Assembly (NCBI GenBank): GCA_018401495.1
Contig: JAGYJX010000019.1
Span: 1 to 64,000, forward strand
Source: Rhodospirillaceae bacterium
GTDB lineage: Bacteria > Pseudomonadota > Alphaproteobacteria > Thalassobaculales > Thalassobaculaceae
Direction: 5' to 3'
Length of the DNA stretch: 64,000 nt
Below are positions 55,577 to 64,000 of this stretch, in pieces (positions within the stretch are counted from its first letter, which is position 1; each line of letters opens with the position of its first letter). A model generated the notes under the pieces. That model was not told where the DNA came from and did no database searches. It saw nothing but the letters and a program-made list of their open reading frames with translations. Position numbers and translations under genes: made by a program.

Positions 55577-57366
55577 ATGTTCACGACACGCCCCGAGATC
55601 CGCGGCACCTTCGGTGTCGTCACCTCCACCCATTGGGTTGCCTCCGCGGTCGGGATGGCGATGCTGGAGCGCGGCGGCAACGCCTTCGACGCGGCGGTGG
55701 CCTGCGGCTTCACCCTCCAGGTGGTCGAACCGCACCTCAACGGGCCTGGCGGCGATCTGCCGGCGGTGTTCTACAGCAAGCGCGAGGACCGGGTCAGGGT
55801 GCTGTGCGCCCAGGGGCCAGCGCCCGCCGCCGCGACCATCGGCGCCTACCGTGACCTCGGTCTCGACCTGATTCCCGGCAGCGGCTTCCTGGCGGCGGTG
55901 GTTCCCGGCGCGTTCGACGGCTGGCTGACGCTGCTGCGCGACTACGGGACGCAGACCCTTCGGAGGCGCTGACCCCGGCGATCGGCTACGCCCGCAACGG
56001 CTACCCGGTGGTCGAGCGGATCACCGCGACCGTCGAGACCGTGCGCGACCTGTTCGAGACCGAGTGGCGGAGTTCGGCCGCGGTCTACCTCAAGGACGGC
56101 ATCGCCCCGCAGCCGGGGACGCTGTTCGCCAACCCGGCCATGGCCGAGACCTACGCCCGCATCCTGTCCGAGGCGGAGGCGGGCGGCGGCTCGCGCGAGG
56201 CGGTGATCGACCGGGCCCGCGCCATCTGGTCGAAGGGCTGGGTCGCTGCGGCGATCGACCGCTACGTGCACGCCGAGCCGATGATGGACGTGTCCGGGCG
56301 GCGCCACTTCGGGCTGCTGAGCGCCCAGGACATGGCGGAGTGGCAGCCGACCTACGAGGATCCGACCACCTACGACTACGGCCGCTACCGGGTCTGCAAG
56401 GCCGGGCCGTGGAGCCAGGGTCCGGCGCTGCTGCAGGCGCTGGCGATCCTGGACGGAATCGGGGTCGCCGACATGGATCCGACCGGCCCCGATTTCGTCC
56501 ACGCCGTGACCGAGGCGATCAAGTTGGCGTTCGCCGATCGCGAGGCGTTCTACGGCGATCCGGAGTTCGTCGATGTCCCGATGCAGGCGCTGCTGTCGGC
56601 CGGCTACAACGCCGAGCGCCGCCGGCTGATCGGCGATCGCGCGTCGCTCGACCTTCGGCCGGGTACGGTGCCGGGTTACGAACGGTCGCTGGCGGCTGCC
56701 CTCGGGGTCGACGCCGGTGTCGATCCGCGCGCGCTGGAGCGCATGGGGGTCGGCGAGCCGACGGTCTCGAAGAGCGGCGTCGTCGCCGGCGACACCGTGC
56801 ACATGGACATCATCGACCGCGACGGGAACATGTTCAGCGCCACGCCGAGCGGCGGCTGGCTGCAGTCGTCGCCGATCATCCCGGAGCTCGGCTTCTGCCT
56901 CGGCAACCGCGCCCAGATGTTCTGGCTTGACGAGAGCTCGCCGTCGGCGCTGGCGCCGCGAAAGCGGCCGCGCACCACGCTGTCCCCGGGGTTCGCGCTC
57001 CGCGACGGGGAGCCGTACATGGCGTTCGGCACCCCCGGCGGCGACCAGCAGGACCAGTGGGCGCTGCTGCTGTTCCTGCACCATGTCGACCACGGCATGA
57101 ACCTGCAGGAGGCGATCGACTGCCCGGCCTTCCACAGCGAGCATTTCCCGAGCTCCTTCTGGCCGCGCGGCCGCAAGCCCGGCCGTGTTGTGCTGGAGAG
57201 CCGGTTCCCGGCGGCGACGATCGACGCGCTGACGGCCCGTGGCCATGACCTGCAACTCGGCGACGACTGGTCCGAGGGCCGGCTGACCGCTGCGGCGAAG
57301 GATGGGACCATGCTCAAGGCGGCGGCAAACCCGCGGGGCATGCAGGGCTACGCGGTCGGTCGGTGA
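55577..57366 (+). CDS. Gamma-glutamyltransferase family protein (one frameshift)
   Basis: About 595 residues, an Ntn-hydrolase. GGNAFDAAVACGFTLQVVEP and GPGGDLPAV are family motifs. The catalytic Thr that begins the small subunit is in GDTVHMDIIDRDGN; the peptide is NMFSATPSGGW. One base is missing near 55958 between QTL and EALTPAIGYARNGYP. No signal peptide, so it may be cytoplasmic and act as a glutamyl or acylase type. Confidence 0.9.
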
Positions 57367-57414
57367 TCGACAGTCAGGAAGGGGTGCCGCGCGCGGCGGC
57401 GCGGCTCGCACGGT

Positions 57415-57687
57415 ATGCCGGGACTGTCGGAGCACGAGGCACTCCAGCTGTTTGCGCGCTGCATCGCCGAGGTCGTCGGCCAGCGGACCGAGGCGTACCG
57501 GGACATGACCAAGGCGGTCCAGAGCGGCCAGATGGTCGACCTGATGCTGGCGCAGTCATCCTTCGACGCGCTCACTCCCGAGGTCCGTCGCCGGATCTCG
57601 GACAAGGTCCAGGGGCTGCTGGAACAGCATCTCTCCGGCGAGATCGACGCCACCTCGGCCGACGCCGTCCGGCAGGACCCGGGCTGA
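57415..57687 (+). CDS. Small helical protein of unknown function
   Basis: A 90-residue helical protein just after the gamma-glutamyltransferase gene. ALQLFARCIAEVVGQRTEA and VRRRISDKVQGLLEQHL are amphipathic helices. No family recognised; its 3' end meets a convergent gene ten bases away. Confidence 0.5.
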   Translation: MPGLSEHEALQLFARCIAEVVGQRTEAYRDMTKAVQSGQMVDLMLAQSSFDALTPEVRRRISDKVQGLLEQHLSGEIDATSADAVRQDPG

Positions 57688-57696
57688 GGCGGGCGG

Positions 57697-57957
57697 TCAG
57701 GGCCGCGGGCGGATGTAGCCGATGCTGGCGAGGCCGTTGGTGAGGTACTCGCGCAGGTACAGCGCCATGTCGGGGGATAGCTCGACCAGGGCGATCCGCC
57801 CGTCGTCGCGGCGGATCTTCAGCAGCAGGCCGTCATCCGTCAGCTCAAGCGCGAACGACACCGCCCGCGCCGCCGACCCGGCCTCGCGGTCGGCCGCCGT
57901 CACGGCAGGCTGCGCCCTGACCATGTCCTTCCAGCGATCGTCGGCGGGGCTGGCCAT
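57697..57957 (-). CDS. Small protein of unknown function
   Basis: An 86-residue protein with a beta-strand pattern (VSFALELTDDGLLLKIRR) and a helical end (MALYLREYLTNGLASIG). No family recognised. Convergent to the gene at 57415. Confidence 0.5.
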   Translation of the reverse strand: MASPADDRWKDMVRAQPAVTAADREAGSAARAVSFALELTDDGLLLKIRRDDGRIALVELSPDMALYLREYLTNGLASIGYIRPRP

Positions 57958-58021
57958 CGACGCAGCGGCTCCCTTGTGCGGGGTGTGGTGGCGCGGGTCT
58001 CGATTGGATAAAATTAGTGCG

Positions 58022-58102
58022 ATCCGCCCGAAACCTCAATCGACCCGCGGAAGCTCGTTGACCCGCGAAAACCTGTTGACCCGAGGAAACCGGATGATCC
58101 GG
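58022..58102. repeat. 18-bp imperfect tandem repeat before fliL
   Basis: Units about 18 bases long: TCGACCCGCGGAAGCTCG (58040-58057), TTGACCCGCGAAAACCTG (58058-58075), TTGACCCGAGGAAACCGG (58076-58093), with related halves before and after. It lies immediately upstream of fliL, whose ATG follows at 58108. Confidence 0.75.
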
Positions 58103-58107
58103 GCCAC

Positions 58108-58593
58108 ATGAAGAAGCTCGCCCTGTTCGTCGTGCTGCCGCTGATCCTGCTGATCGGCGCCGGGCTCGGTGCGCTGGTCGCCGGCTTCGTGCCGGGCGTC
58201 TCGATCCCGGGGATCACCCCGGGCCCGCCCAAGCCCGAGGAGCCGACGGACGCCGGCGCGCCGCCCAGCAGCCGGCCGAGCCCGCAAGGTTCCGTGATCG
58301 ACGTGCTGCCGGAATTCGTCGTCAATCTCCAGACCAACCGGACCTATCCGGTGTTCCTGTTGCTGAGCCTGGCGGTCGAGTTGCGCGACGAGAGCGTGCG
58401 ACCGGCCATGGCGGCCCAGGAGCCGCGCATCCGCGACGCCATGATCATCTACCTGAGCAGCCTGACGCCGAGCGACCTGAACGGCTATGACGGTATCCAG
58501 AAGGTGCGCGACAACGCCTGGCGCATCCTGCATGAGTTCGTCGGACCGAAGGATCTGGTGAACGTCCAGGTCGCCAAGCTGACGGTCAAGTGA
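58108..58593 (+). CDS. fliL: FliL, flagellar basal-body-associated protein
   Basis: A 161-residue protein with one N-terminal membrane helix (MKKLALFVVLPLILLIGAGL), a Pro-rich spacer and the FliL domain: LPEFVVNLQTNRTYPVFLLL and RIRDAMIIYLSSLTP. It associates with the MotAB stator. Alphaproteobacterial FliL is often near fliM, which is absent here. A tandem repeat and a DgcA-type gene flank it. Confidence 0.9.
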   Translation: MKKLALFVVLPLILLIGAGLGALVAGFVPGVSIPGITPGPPKPEEPTDAGAPPSSRPSPQGSVIDVLPEFVVNLQTNRTYPVFLLLSLAVELRDESVRPAMAAQEPRIRDAMIIYLSSLTPSDLNGYDGIQKVRDNAWRILHEFVGPKDLVNVQVAKLTVK

Positions 58594-58627
58594 TGCATAA
58601 TCAACGTCTGTTCGCACGAGGAGCCTG

Positions 58628-59618
58628 ATGTCCCGCAAGCTTTCCGTCGCCGTCGAGAGTTGGCCGATCCGCGGCGTATTCCGAATTTCCCGGGGTGCCC
58701 GCACCGAGGCGCAGGTGGTGGTCGCGACCGTGCAGGACGGCGGTGCTGTCGGGCGTGGCGAGTGCGTGCCCTACGCCCGCTACGGCGAGAGCGTCGACAG
58801 CGTGGTCGCGCAGATCCGCGGCGTCGCCGATGCGGTTGCCGGCGGTCTCGATCGCGAGGGGCTGCTGGCAGGCGCTGCCGGCCGGGGCCGCGCGCAACGC
58901 TGTCGACTGCGCGCTGTGGGACCTGGAGGCGAAGCGGTCCGGAACCCCGGCGTGGAGGCTGGCCGGCCTGGAGGTTCCGCCGGCGACGGTAACCACGGTG
59001 TTCACGCTGTCGGTCGACTCCCCCGAGGCGATGGGCGAGGCGGCGGCCGCGAACGCCGAGCGCCCGCTGCTCAAGCTCAAGATGACCGGCGACGGCCTCG
59101 ACCTCGACCGGGTCGCCCGCATCCACGCCAACGCCCCGCGGACCCGGCTGGTGGTCGACGCCAACGAGGCCTGGGATGTCGCCACCTACCGCGACCTTGC
59201 GCCGAAGCTTGCCGGGCTGGGGGTGGAGATGATCGAGCAGCCGTTGCCGGCCAAGGACGATGGCGGTCTGCTTGGCCTTGAACGTCCGGTGCCGGTGTGC
59301 GCCGATGAAAGCTGCCACGACACCGCCACCCTGGCGGCGCTCGTCGGCAAGTACGACACCGTCAACATCAAGCTCGACAAGACCGGCGGGCTGACCGAAG
59401 CCCTCAGGCTGCGCGCCGAGGCCGAGCGGCTCGGCTTCGGGATCATGGTCGGGTGCATGATCGGGACCTCGCTCGGCATGGCTCCCGCGATGCTCGTGGC
59501 CCAGGGCGTCGGCCTTGTCGACCTGGACGCGCCGCTGCTGCTTGCCAAGGATCGCGAGGCGGGCATGCGCTACGTCGGAAGCGTCGTGCATCCGGCCGAA
59601 CCGTCGCTTTGGGGCTGA
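58628..59618 (+). CDS. dgcA: Enolase-superfamily racemase, DgcA/dipeptide-epimerase type (one frameshift)
   Basis: About 330 residues. The catalytic residues are the KxK motif in LLKLKMTGD, the metal ligands in VVDANEAWD, MIEQPLP and CADESCHD, and the second lysine in VNIKLDKTGG. This is the pattern of L-Ala-D/L-Glu epimerases and of DgcA, the N-acetyl-D-glutamate racemase. One base extra near 58868 splits GLL from QALPAGAARNA. GAGGAG precedes the ATG. The presence of DgcN at 49.8 kb favours the D-glutamate role. Confidence 0.85.
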
Positions 59619-59620
59619 CC

Positions 59621-60470
59621 ATGGCCGGTCGTGACGGGATCACCGCGCACTATCAAAGAACGTCGCTGGCGGAGGCGATGATCGCCCGCCTCGCCGAGCA
59701 TGGCATCGAGCGGAGCGCGATCACGCTCGAGCACCTGGCGACCCTCGACCAGATGCACGTTCGAGGGCATGAGGCCACGGTCGAGCTGTTCGAGGCGCTC
59801 GGTGTCGCGGCGGGCATGGCCGTGCTCGACCTCGGGGCCGGGATCGGCGGGCCGGCCCGCGTGCTTGCCGACAGGTTCGGCGCCCAGGTCACCGCCCTCG
59901 ACCTGACACCGGCGCTCTGCGAGACCAACCGTGCCTTGAACGAGTTGGTCGGTCTATCGGACCGGATCGCCGTGATCGAGGGTGACGCCACCGAGCTGCC
60001 GTTCGAGGACGCGTCGTTCGACCGGGTGGTCACCATCCACGCAACGATGAACGTCGATCGCAAGCGCAGCCTGTACCGCGAGGCGCTGCGGGTCCTGAGG
60101 CCGGGCGGTCGGTTCGGTTTCTACGACATCGTCGCGGGCGTGGCGCCGCAGCCGGAATACCCGATGCCGTGGGCCGGCAGCGTGACCCACAGTTTCCTGG
60201 TCTCGCCGACCGAGATGCGGGCCATCGTCGAGGAGGTCGGCTTCACGACCCGGTTGTACCAGGATCATGACCAACGTCTCGCGCAGCCACATGCTGCGGC
60301 AGCAGGAGCAGGCAGCTGCGGGCAAGGCTGCGGGTGAGCCTGCGCCGCTCCAGGCGGGCGACCTGCTGATGGGGCCGGACGCCTCACTCAAGCAGCGCAA
60401 CCTGCGGCGCGCGGTGATGGAGGCCCGTGTCGGCCTGGCGATGGCGGTGTTCGAGAAGCCGGCGGCCTGA
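59621..60470 (+). CDS. Class I SAM-dependent methyltransferase (one frameshift)
   Basis: About 282 residues. Motif I is VLDLGAGIGGPARVLAD, then VTALDLTPALCE, the GDATELPFEDASFDRV post-II part and HATMNVDRKRSLY. It is like sarcosine/dimethylglycine and UbiE/COQ5-type methyltransferases. The end is split by one indel near 60268, after which NVSRSHMLRQQEQ is read. Two bases after dgcA. Confidence 0.85.
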
Positions 60471-60482
60471 GCGGAGGCCGCC
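60461..60482. terminator. Hairpin between convergent methyltransferase and usp genes
   Basis: GGCGGCCT (60461-60468) / AGGCCGCC (60475-60482), 6-base loop; overlaps the methyltransferase stop. No T run. Confidence 0.5.
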
Positions 60483-60490
60483 CCGGCGCC

Positions 60491-61345
60491 TCAGCGGAAC
60501 AGCGCCACCGGAATCTTGCAGGCGCGGATCATCTCGGAGGTGGTGGAGCCGATGATCAGGTTTCGGATCCGCGAATGGCCGTACGCCCCCATGACCAGAA
60601 GGTCGATGCTCTCGTCCTCCACGAACCGCGCGATCACCGTGTCGGGTTGTCCCGGCATCACCGCCGCGTCGACCGTGTACCCGCCCGCCTTGAGGATGGC
60701 TTGGGCATCGTCGAGCCGCCGCCGGCTCTCCGGGGTGTCGGGGGCGACCGTCAGCAGCCGGCACGCCAAACCCTCGAACAGCCGGCTCCGGGCGACGAAG
60801 TCGACGGCCTTCAGGCTGCTGGTGCCGCCGTCATAGGCGATCAGGAACCGGTCGATCGGCTTGAAAGCCCGCGCCGCGACGAAGACAGGCTTGCGGATCG
60901 AGCGGACGATGCGCTCCAGATTCGAGCCGAGATGCAGTTTGGCGAAGTCGGCAGCCTCGCCCCGCTTGCCGATCACCACCATCTCGGCGTCGGCCTCGAA
61001 CGCGGCGGCGGTCTCCACGATGTCTCCGAACCGCAAGCGTGTCGTGACCTCGCCGACGCCGGCATCTTCCAGCACCGTCTTGGCGTCGTCCAGGATGGCG
61101 CGACCGCGCTTTTGCGCCAGTTTCGCGCGCTGCTCGTCGTGCGCGCTCAACTCTTCCAGAAGCGAGGACCGTGCCCCGAGCGCGATGCTGCCGCTCAGAT
61201 CCGCGGGTGCGCTGCCGGTCTCCCGCCGCCCCAGAACATGCAGCAGCTCGACGGTCGAGCCGGTGCGGCCCGCGATCCAGGCCGCGTGGTCGCACACGCT
61301 GCGCGAATAGATCGAGCCGTCGACGAGGGCGATGAGCTTGGTCAA
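60491..61345 (-). CDS. Universal stress protein, two UspA domains
   Basis: A 284-residue protein made of two UspA domains. The first begins LIALVDGSIYSRSVCDHAAW; the second begins RFLIAYDGGTSSLKAVDF and has the ATP-binding loop VMGAYGHSRIRNLIIGSTT. Leftward 118 bases after the SulP transporter gene, a common pair in which it may influence the transporter. Confidence 0.9.
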   Translation of the reverse strand: MTKLIALVDGSIYSRSVCDHAAWIAGRTGSTVELLHVLGRRETGSAPADLSGSIALGARSSLLEELSAHDEQRAKLAQKRGRAILDDAKTVLEDAGVGEVTTRLRFGDIVETAAAFEADAEMVVIGKRGEAADFAKLHLGSNLERIVRSIRKPVFVAARAFKPIDRFLIAYDGGTSSLKAVDFVARSRLFEGLACRLLTVAPDTPESRRRLDDAQAILKAGGYTVDAAVMPGQPDTVIARFVEDESIDLLVMGAYGHSRIRNLIIGSTTSEMIRACKIPVALFR

Positions 61346-61463
61346 GTGTCGTTCCTCCCCGGTGCCCGGCTTGTCCTTCTGGGCACCTCGTTGGTCCCGG
61401 CGTGATGGTGTCGCCGACAGGCCAGCCTGCGTCCGTCAGGTCCCGACGTAAACCCCGGCAGAC

Positions 61464-62950
61464 TCAGTGCCCCATGAGGCGCTCCAGCGCCCCGGGCTTG
61501 TCGTGGATGGCGAGCCGGTCGACGATCGTCTCCGTCGCCTCGTTCATGCCGACGATCACCACCTCCGCGCCCTCGCGGCGGAACTTGAGCACGATCATGT
61601 CGAGGGCGGCGACGCTGGAGATGTCCCAGATGTGCGCGTGGCTGACGTCGATCGTCACCTTTTCCAATGCCTCCTTGAAGTCGAAGGCCGCGGTGAAGGC
61701 GTCGGCGGACGCGAAGAACACCTGTCCCTCGACCCGATAGGAGCGCGACCGTACCGTCCTCGGACAAGCGTCGAGGTGACGCGGAAGATCTGCGCGATCT
61801 TCCAGGCGAAGAAGATGCCCGACAGCAGCACGCCCACCAGCACCCCGATCGCCAGGTTGTGGGTCGCCACAACGCAGATGACGGTTGCCAGCATCACGAT
61901 CGACGAACTGCGCGGGTGGTCCTTCAGGTTTCGGATGGACGACCAGCTGAAGGTCCCGATCGAGACCATGATCATGATGGCGACCAGCGCGGCCATCGGG
62001 ATCTGCTTCACCCAGTCGCCGAGCACCACGATCATGAACAGCAGGAACACGCCGGCGCAGAAGGCAGAGAGGCGCCCGCGGCCGCCGGATTTCACGTTGA
62101 TGATCGACTGCCCGATCATCGCGCAGCCCGCCATGCCGCCGATGAAGCCGGTCGCGGTGTTGGCGATGCCCTGGCCGATGCACTCGCGGTTCTTGTCGCT
62201 CGGCGTGTCGGTCAGGTCGTCCACGATCGACGCCGTCATCAGCGATTCCAGCAGGCCGACGGCCGCCACGGCCGCCGAGTACGGAAAGATGATCAGCAAG
62301 GTCTCGAGGGTGAGCGGGATGTCCGGCAGCAGGAACACCGGCAGGGTCGAGGGCAACTCGCCCATGTCGCCCACGGTGCGCAGATCCAGCCCGAAGGCGA
62401 TCGCGACCGCGGTCAGAACGACGATGCAGACCAGCGGCGACGGCACCGCCTTGGTTGCCAGCGGCAGCAGGTAGATGATCCCGAGCCCGGCGGCGACCAT
62501 GACGTAGGTCAGGATCGGCACCCCGATCAGCTCCGGAACCTGCGCCAGGAAAATCAGGATGGCGAGCGCGTTGACGAACCCGGTCATGACCGAGCGCGAC
62601 ACGAAGCGCATCAGGTAGCCGAGGCGCGCGAAACCCGCGGCAATCTGCAGCAGCCCGGCAAGAATGGTAGCCGCCAGCAGGTACTCCAGCCCGTGGTCGC
62701 GCACCAGCGTGACCATCAGCACGGCCGTGGCGGCGGTGGCCGCCGAGATCATGCCGGGCCGGCCGCCGGTGAACGCGATCAGCACCGCGATCGAGAACGA
62801 GGCGTAGAGCCCGACCTTCGGATCGACACCGGCGATGATCGAAAACGCGATGGCTTCCGGGATCAGCGCCAACGACACGACGAGCCCGGCGAGCACGTCG
62901 CCCCGGATGTTGCCGAACCATTGGTTTCGGTAAGCGGTAAGGTTGAACAT
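61464..62950 (-). CDS. SulP-family anion transporter with STAS domain (frameshifts before STAS)
   Basis: About 490 residues. Ten or more membrane helices begin at ALIPEAIAFSIIAGVDPKVG, the SulP signature. The C-terminal STAS domain reads FFASADAFTAAFDFKEALE and VTIDVSHAHIWDISSV. Two indels near 61750-61775 separate the membrane part from STAS; the joining sequence should be about VTSTLSEDGTVRSRSYRVEG. It is a sulfate or bicarbonate carrier. Start ATG at 62950. Confidence 0.9.
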
Positions 62951-63238
62951 GAATCGTCCAGGTTCGACGGGTGGCGGGAACGCGCCGCACTCAGGCGTGT
63001 TCGGTGCTCACAAGTCCGAAGGGTTGTCCGGCGGATCGGCGGCCGGCGGAGCCACCCGGGCTCACACCGGGTCCAAGCGATTCGCCGATACATAGGCGAA
63101 GTTCATGCTGCAGCGCAACAAGGCAATCCGCCGGCTCTCGGTTTGAAGGGGCCGTTTTCAACCGTTTCAGTGGCTTCCGAGCCGAGTTCCATGGACTCGG
63201 CCCAATCCAACCTCCTGCACCGACAAGGTCGTATCCGA

Positions 63239-64000
63239 TCACCGGGGCCGGCTGGCGAGCAACTCGGCGCCCCGCTCTTCCGGCAGCCAGAGGACATCGT
63301 CCGTGGCCGGTTCCGAGAGCGGTACCAGATCGCTCTCCCGGATCTCGACCGGCCGGTATCCGAGCGAACCGAGCGTGGCCCAGGCGGAAGCCAGGTCGTC
63401 TCCGGCTCGCGCCAGATGATGATCGTTCAGTTCCAGCAGCAGCGCCGGGCGGTGGCGACGAATCGTGCTCTCCCCGCCGGCGACGATGCGCATCTCCCAG
63501 CCCTCGACATCGGCCTTGATGAAGTCGAGGCGCTCGAGATCCATGGCCGAGGCGAGGTCGTCGAGCGTGGCGGTCGCGACGACGTCCTGGACGATCCGGC
63601 GCCCACTGCCGTCATCGCCGAAATGCGAAAGTCCGAACCCGTGGCTGCCCCGGCGCTTGATCGGCACTGAAAGGATGCTGACCCCCGACCGATCGGACAA
63701 CCCGACCGGGACGGTCACGACGTTGCGCACCCGGTTCAGCGCGAGGGCCGGCCGCAGAATCGACCGCGCATACGCCCCCGGTTCGACGGCAACCACCTGT
63801 CCGTCGCGGGCGATGCCGGCGAAGAGCTTGGTGAACTGCCCTGCGTGCGCTCCGGCGTCGAGCACGACCCCGTCGGTTGGAATCAGCCGGCGCAAGACCG
63901 GCAGCATGGCGCGATGGTGCTGCTTGGTCACCGCCTTGAACAGATGCGCGAGCCAGGTCGAGCCCGGTCGCCATCTGAAGTATTCAGCCTTCCTCTTGGT
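63239..64000 (-). CDS. FkbM-type methyltransferase (5' end outside the window)
   Basis: At least 253 residues. Motif I is VVLDAGAHAGQFT, and DFIKADVEGWEMRIV with LLLELNDHH is the FkbM signature. The reading frame is open to the right edge with no stop; codons 63932-64000 read TKRKAEYFRWRPGSTW. The start is therefore at or beyond the edge. FkbM enzymes methylate sugar or polyketide hydroxyls. The 288-base gap to the SulP start has no gene. Confidence 0.85.
   Translation of the reverse strand, partial: TKRKAEYFRWRPGSTWLAHLFKAVTKQHHRAMLPVLRRLIPTDGVVLDAGAHAGQFTKLFAGIARDGQVVAVEPGAYARSILRPALALNRVRNVVTVPVGLSDRSGVSILSVPIKRRGSHGFGLSHFGDDGSGRRIVQDVVATATLDDLASAMDLERLDFIKADVEGWEMRIVAGGESTIRRHRPALLLELNDHHLARAGDDLASAWATLGSLGYRPVEIRESDLVPLSEPATDDVLWLPEERGAELLASRPR

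Noticed and set aside
61859..63670. A 603-codon plus-strand frame over SulP and FkbM
   Set aside because: Its His/Arg/Asp/Gln-rich product is a shadow of membrane helices on the other strand.

Overview
The window is chromosomal DNA of very high GC content, with small intergenic gaps, many start/stop overlaps (ATGA, GTGA, TTGA) and a gene set (CarD next to FdxA, RpoH-type sigma factor, HWE-type histidine kinase, OxyR/Dps pair, FliL, DUF1217 flagellar protein) that points to an alphaproteobacterium, most likely of the Rhodospirillales. The genus cannot be told from the sequence alone. No prophage, insertion sequence, CRISPR array or plasmid function was seen.

A caution applies to the whole window. 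About 24 recognisable genes are broken by one or a few single-base frame changes, while about as many neighbours are perfectly open. The breaks fall in well-conserved genes, often in G/C runs, and the protein resumes in another frame without loss. The simplest explanation is uncorrected sequencing indels, not gene decay. The highest density is in 0.5-4.0 kb.

Layout. (1) 0.03-5.5 kb: an elongator tRNA-Met with its promoter, then a leftward operon of acetyl-CoA synthetase, fused E1 alpha-beta, E2 and acyl carrier protein. (2) 5.7-19.2 kb: a rightward block of 13 genes, nearly all exported, lipidated or membrane-anchored: a caspase-like peptidase, a DUF4384-like protein, a lytic transglycosylase, a four-helix MotA/TolQ/ExbB-like channel protein, small single-helix partners, several lipoproteins and several proteins I cannot place. 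Three of its transcription units carry the same promoter-like element. This is the best candidate for an undescribed system. (3) 19.1-25.4 kb: a glyoxalase-fold protein with a divergent LysR, a DUF1194 VWA protein with TusA, and the 2-aminoethylphosphonate pathway PhnW-PhnX with a divergent LysR. (4) 25.5-37.2 kb: threonine dehydratase and SDR, a three-gene light/redox-type signalling operon (sensor, HWE kinase, response regulator), a MarR-GNAT fusion facing an altronate-dehydratase-type enzyme, Nudix, a flavin-binding protein, an amidohydrolase, a Na/Pi cotransporter and a DUF938 methyltransferase. (5) 37.2-46 kb: stress and housekeeping genes TerB, FdxA, CarD, phosphoesterase, RpoH, M48 peptidase, nuclease-fold protein, Dps/OxyR, prolyl iminopeptidase. 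(6) 46-64 kb: DUF3237, IlvD/Edd dehydratase, PlsC, DgcN, a TctC-type binding protein, aspartate dehydrogenase, DUF1217, gamma-glutamyltransferase, FliL, DgcA-type epimerase, methyltransferase, universal stress protein, SulP transporter, and an FkbM methyltransferase cut by the right edge.

Functional links. DgcN and DgcA, which together degrade D-glutamate in other bacteria, lie 8 kb apart with aspartate dehydrogenase and a gamma-glutamyltransferase homologue between them, suggesting an amino-acid scavenging neighbourhood. PhnW and PhnX form a complete 2-aminoethylphosphonate to acetaldehyde route. A family of GC-rich inverted repeats occurs in three intergenic gaps (about 9.9-10.2, 32.9 and 48.4-48.5 kb).
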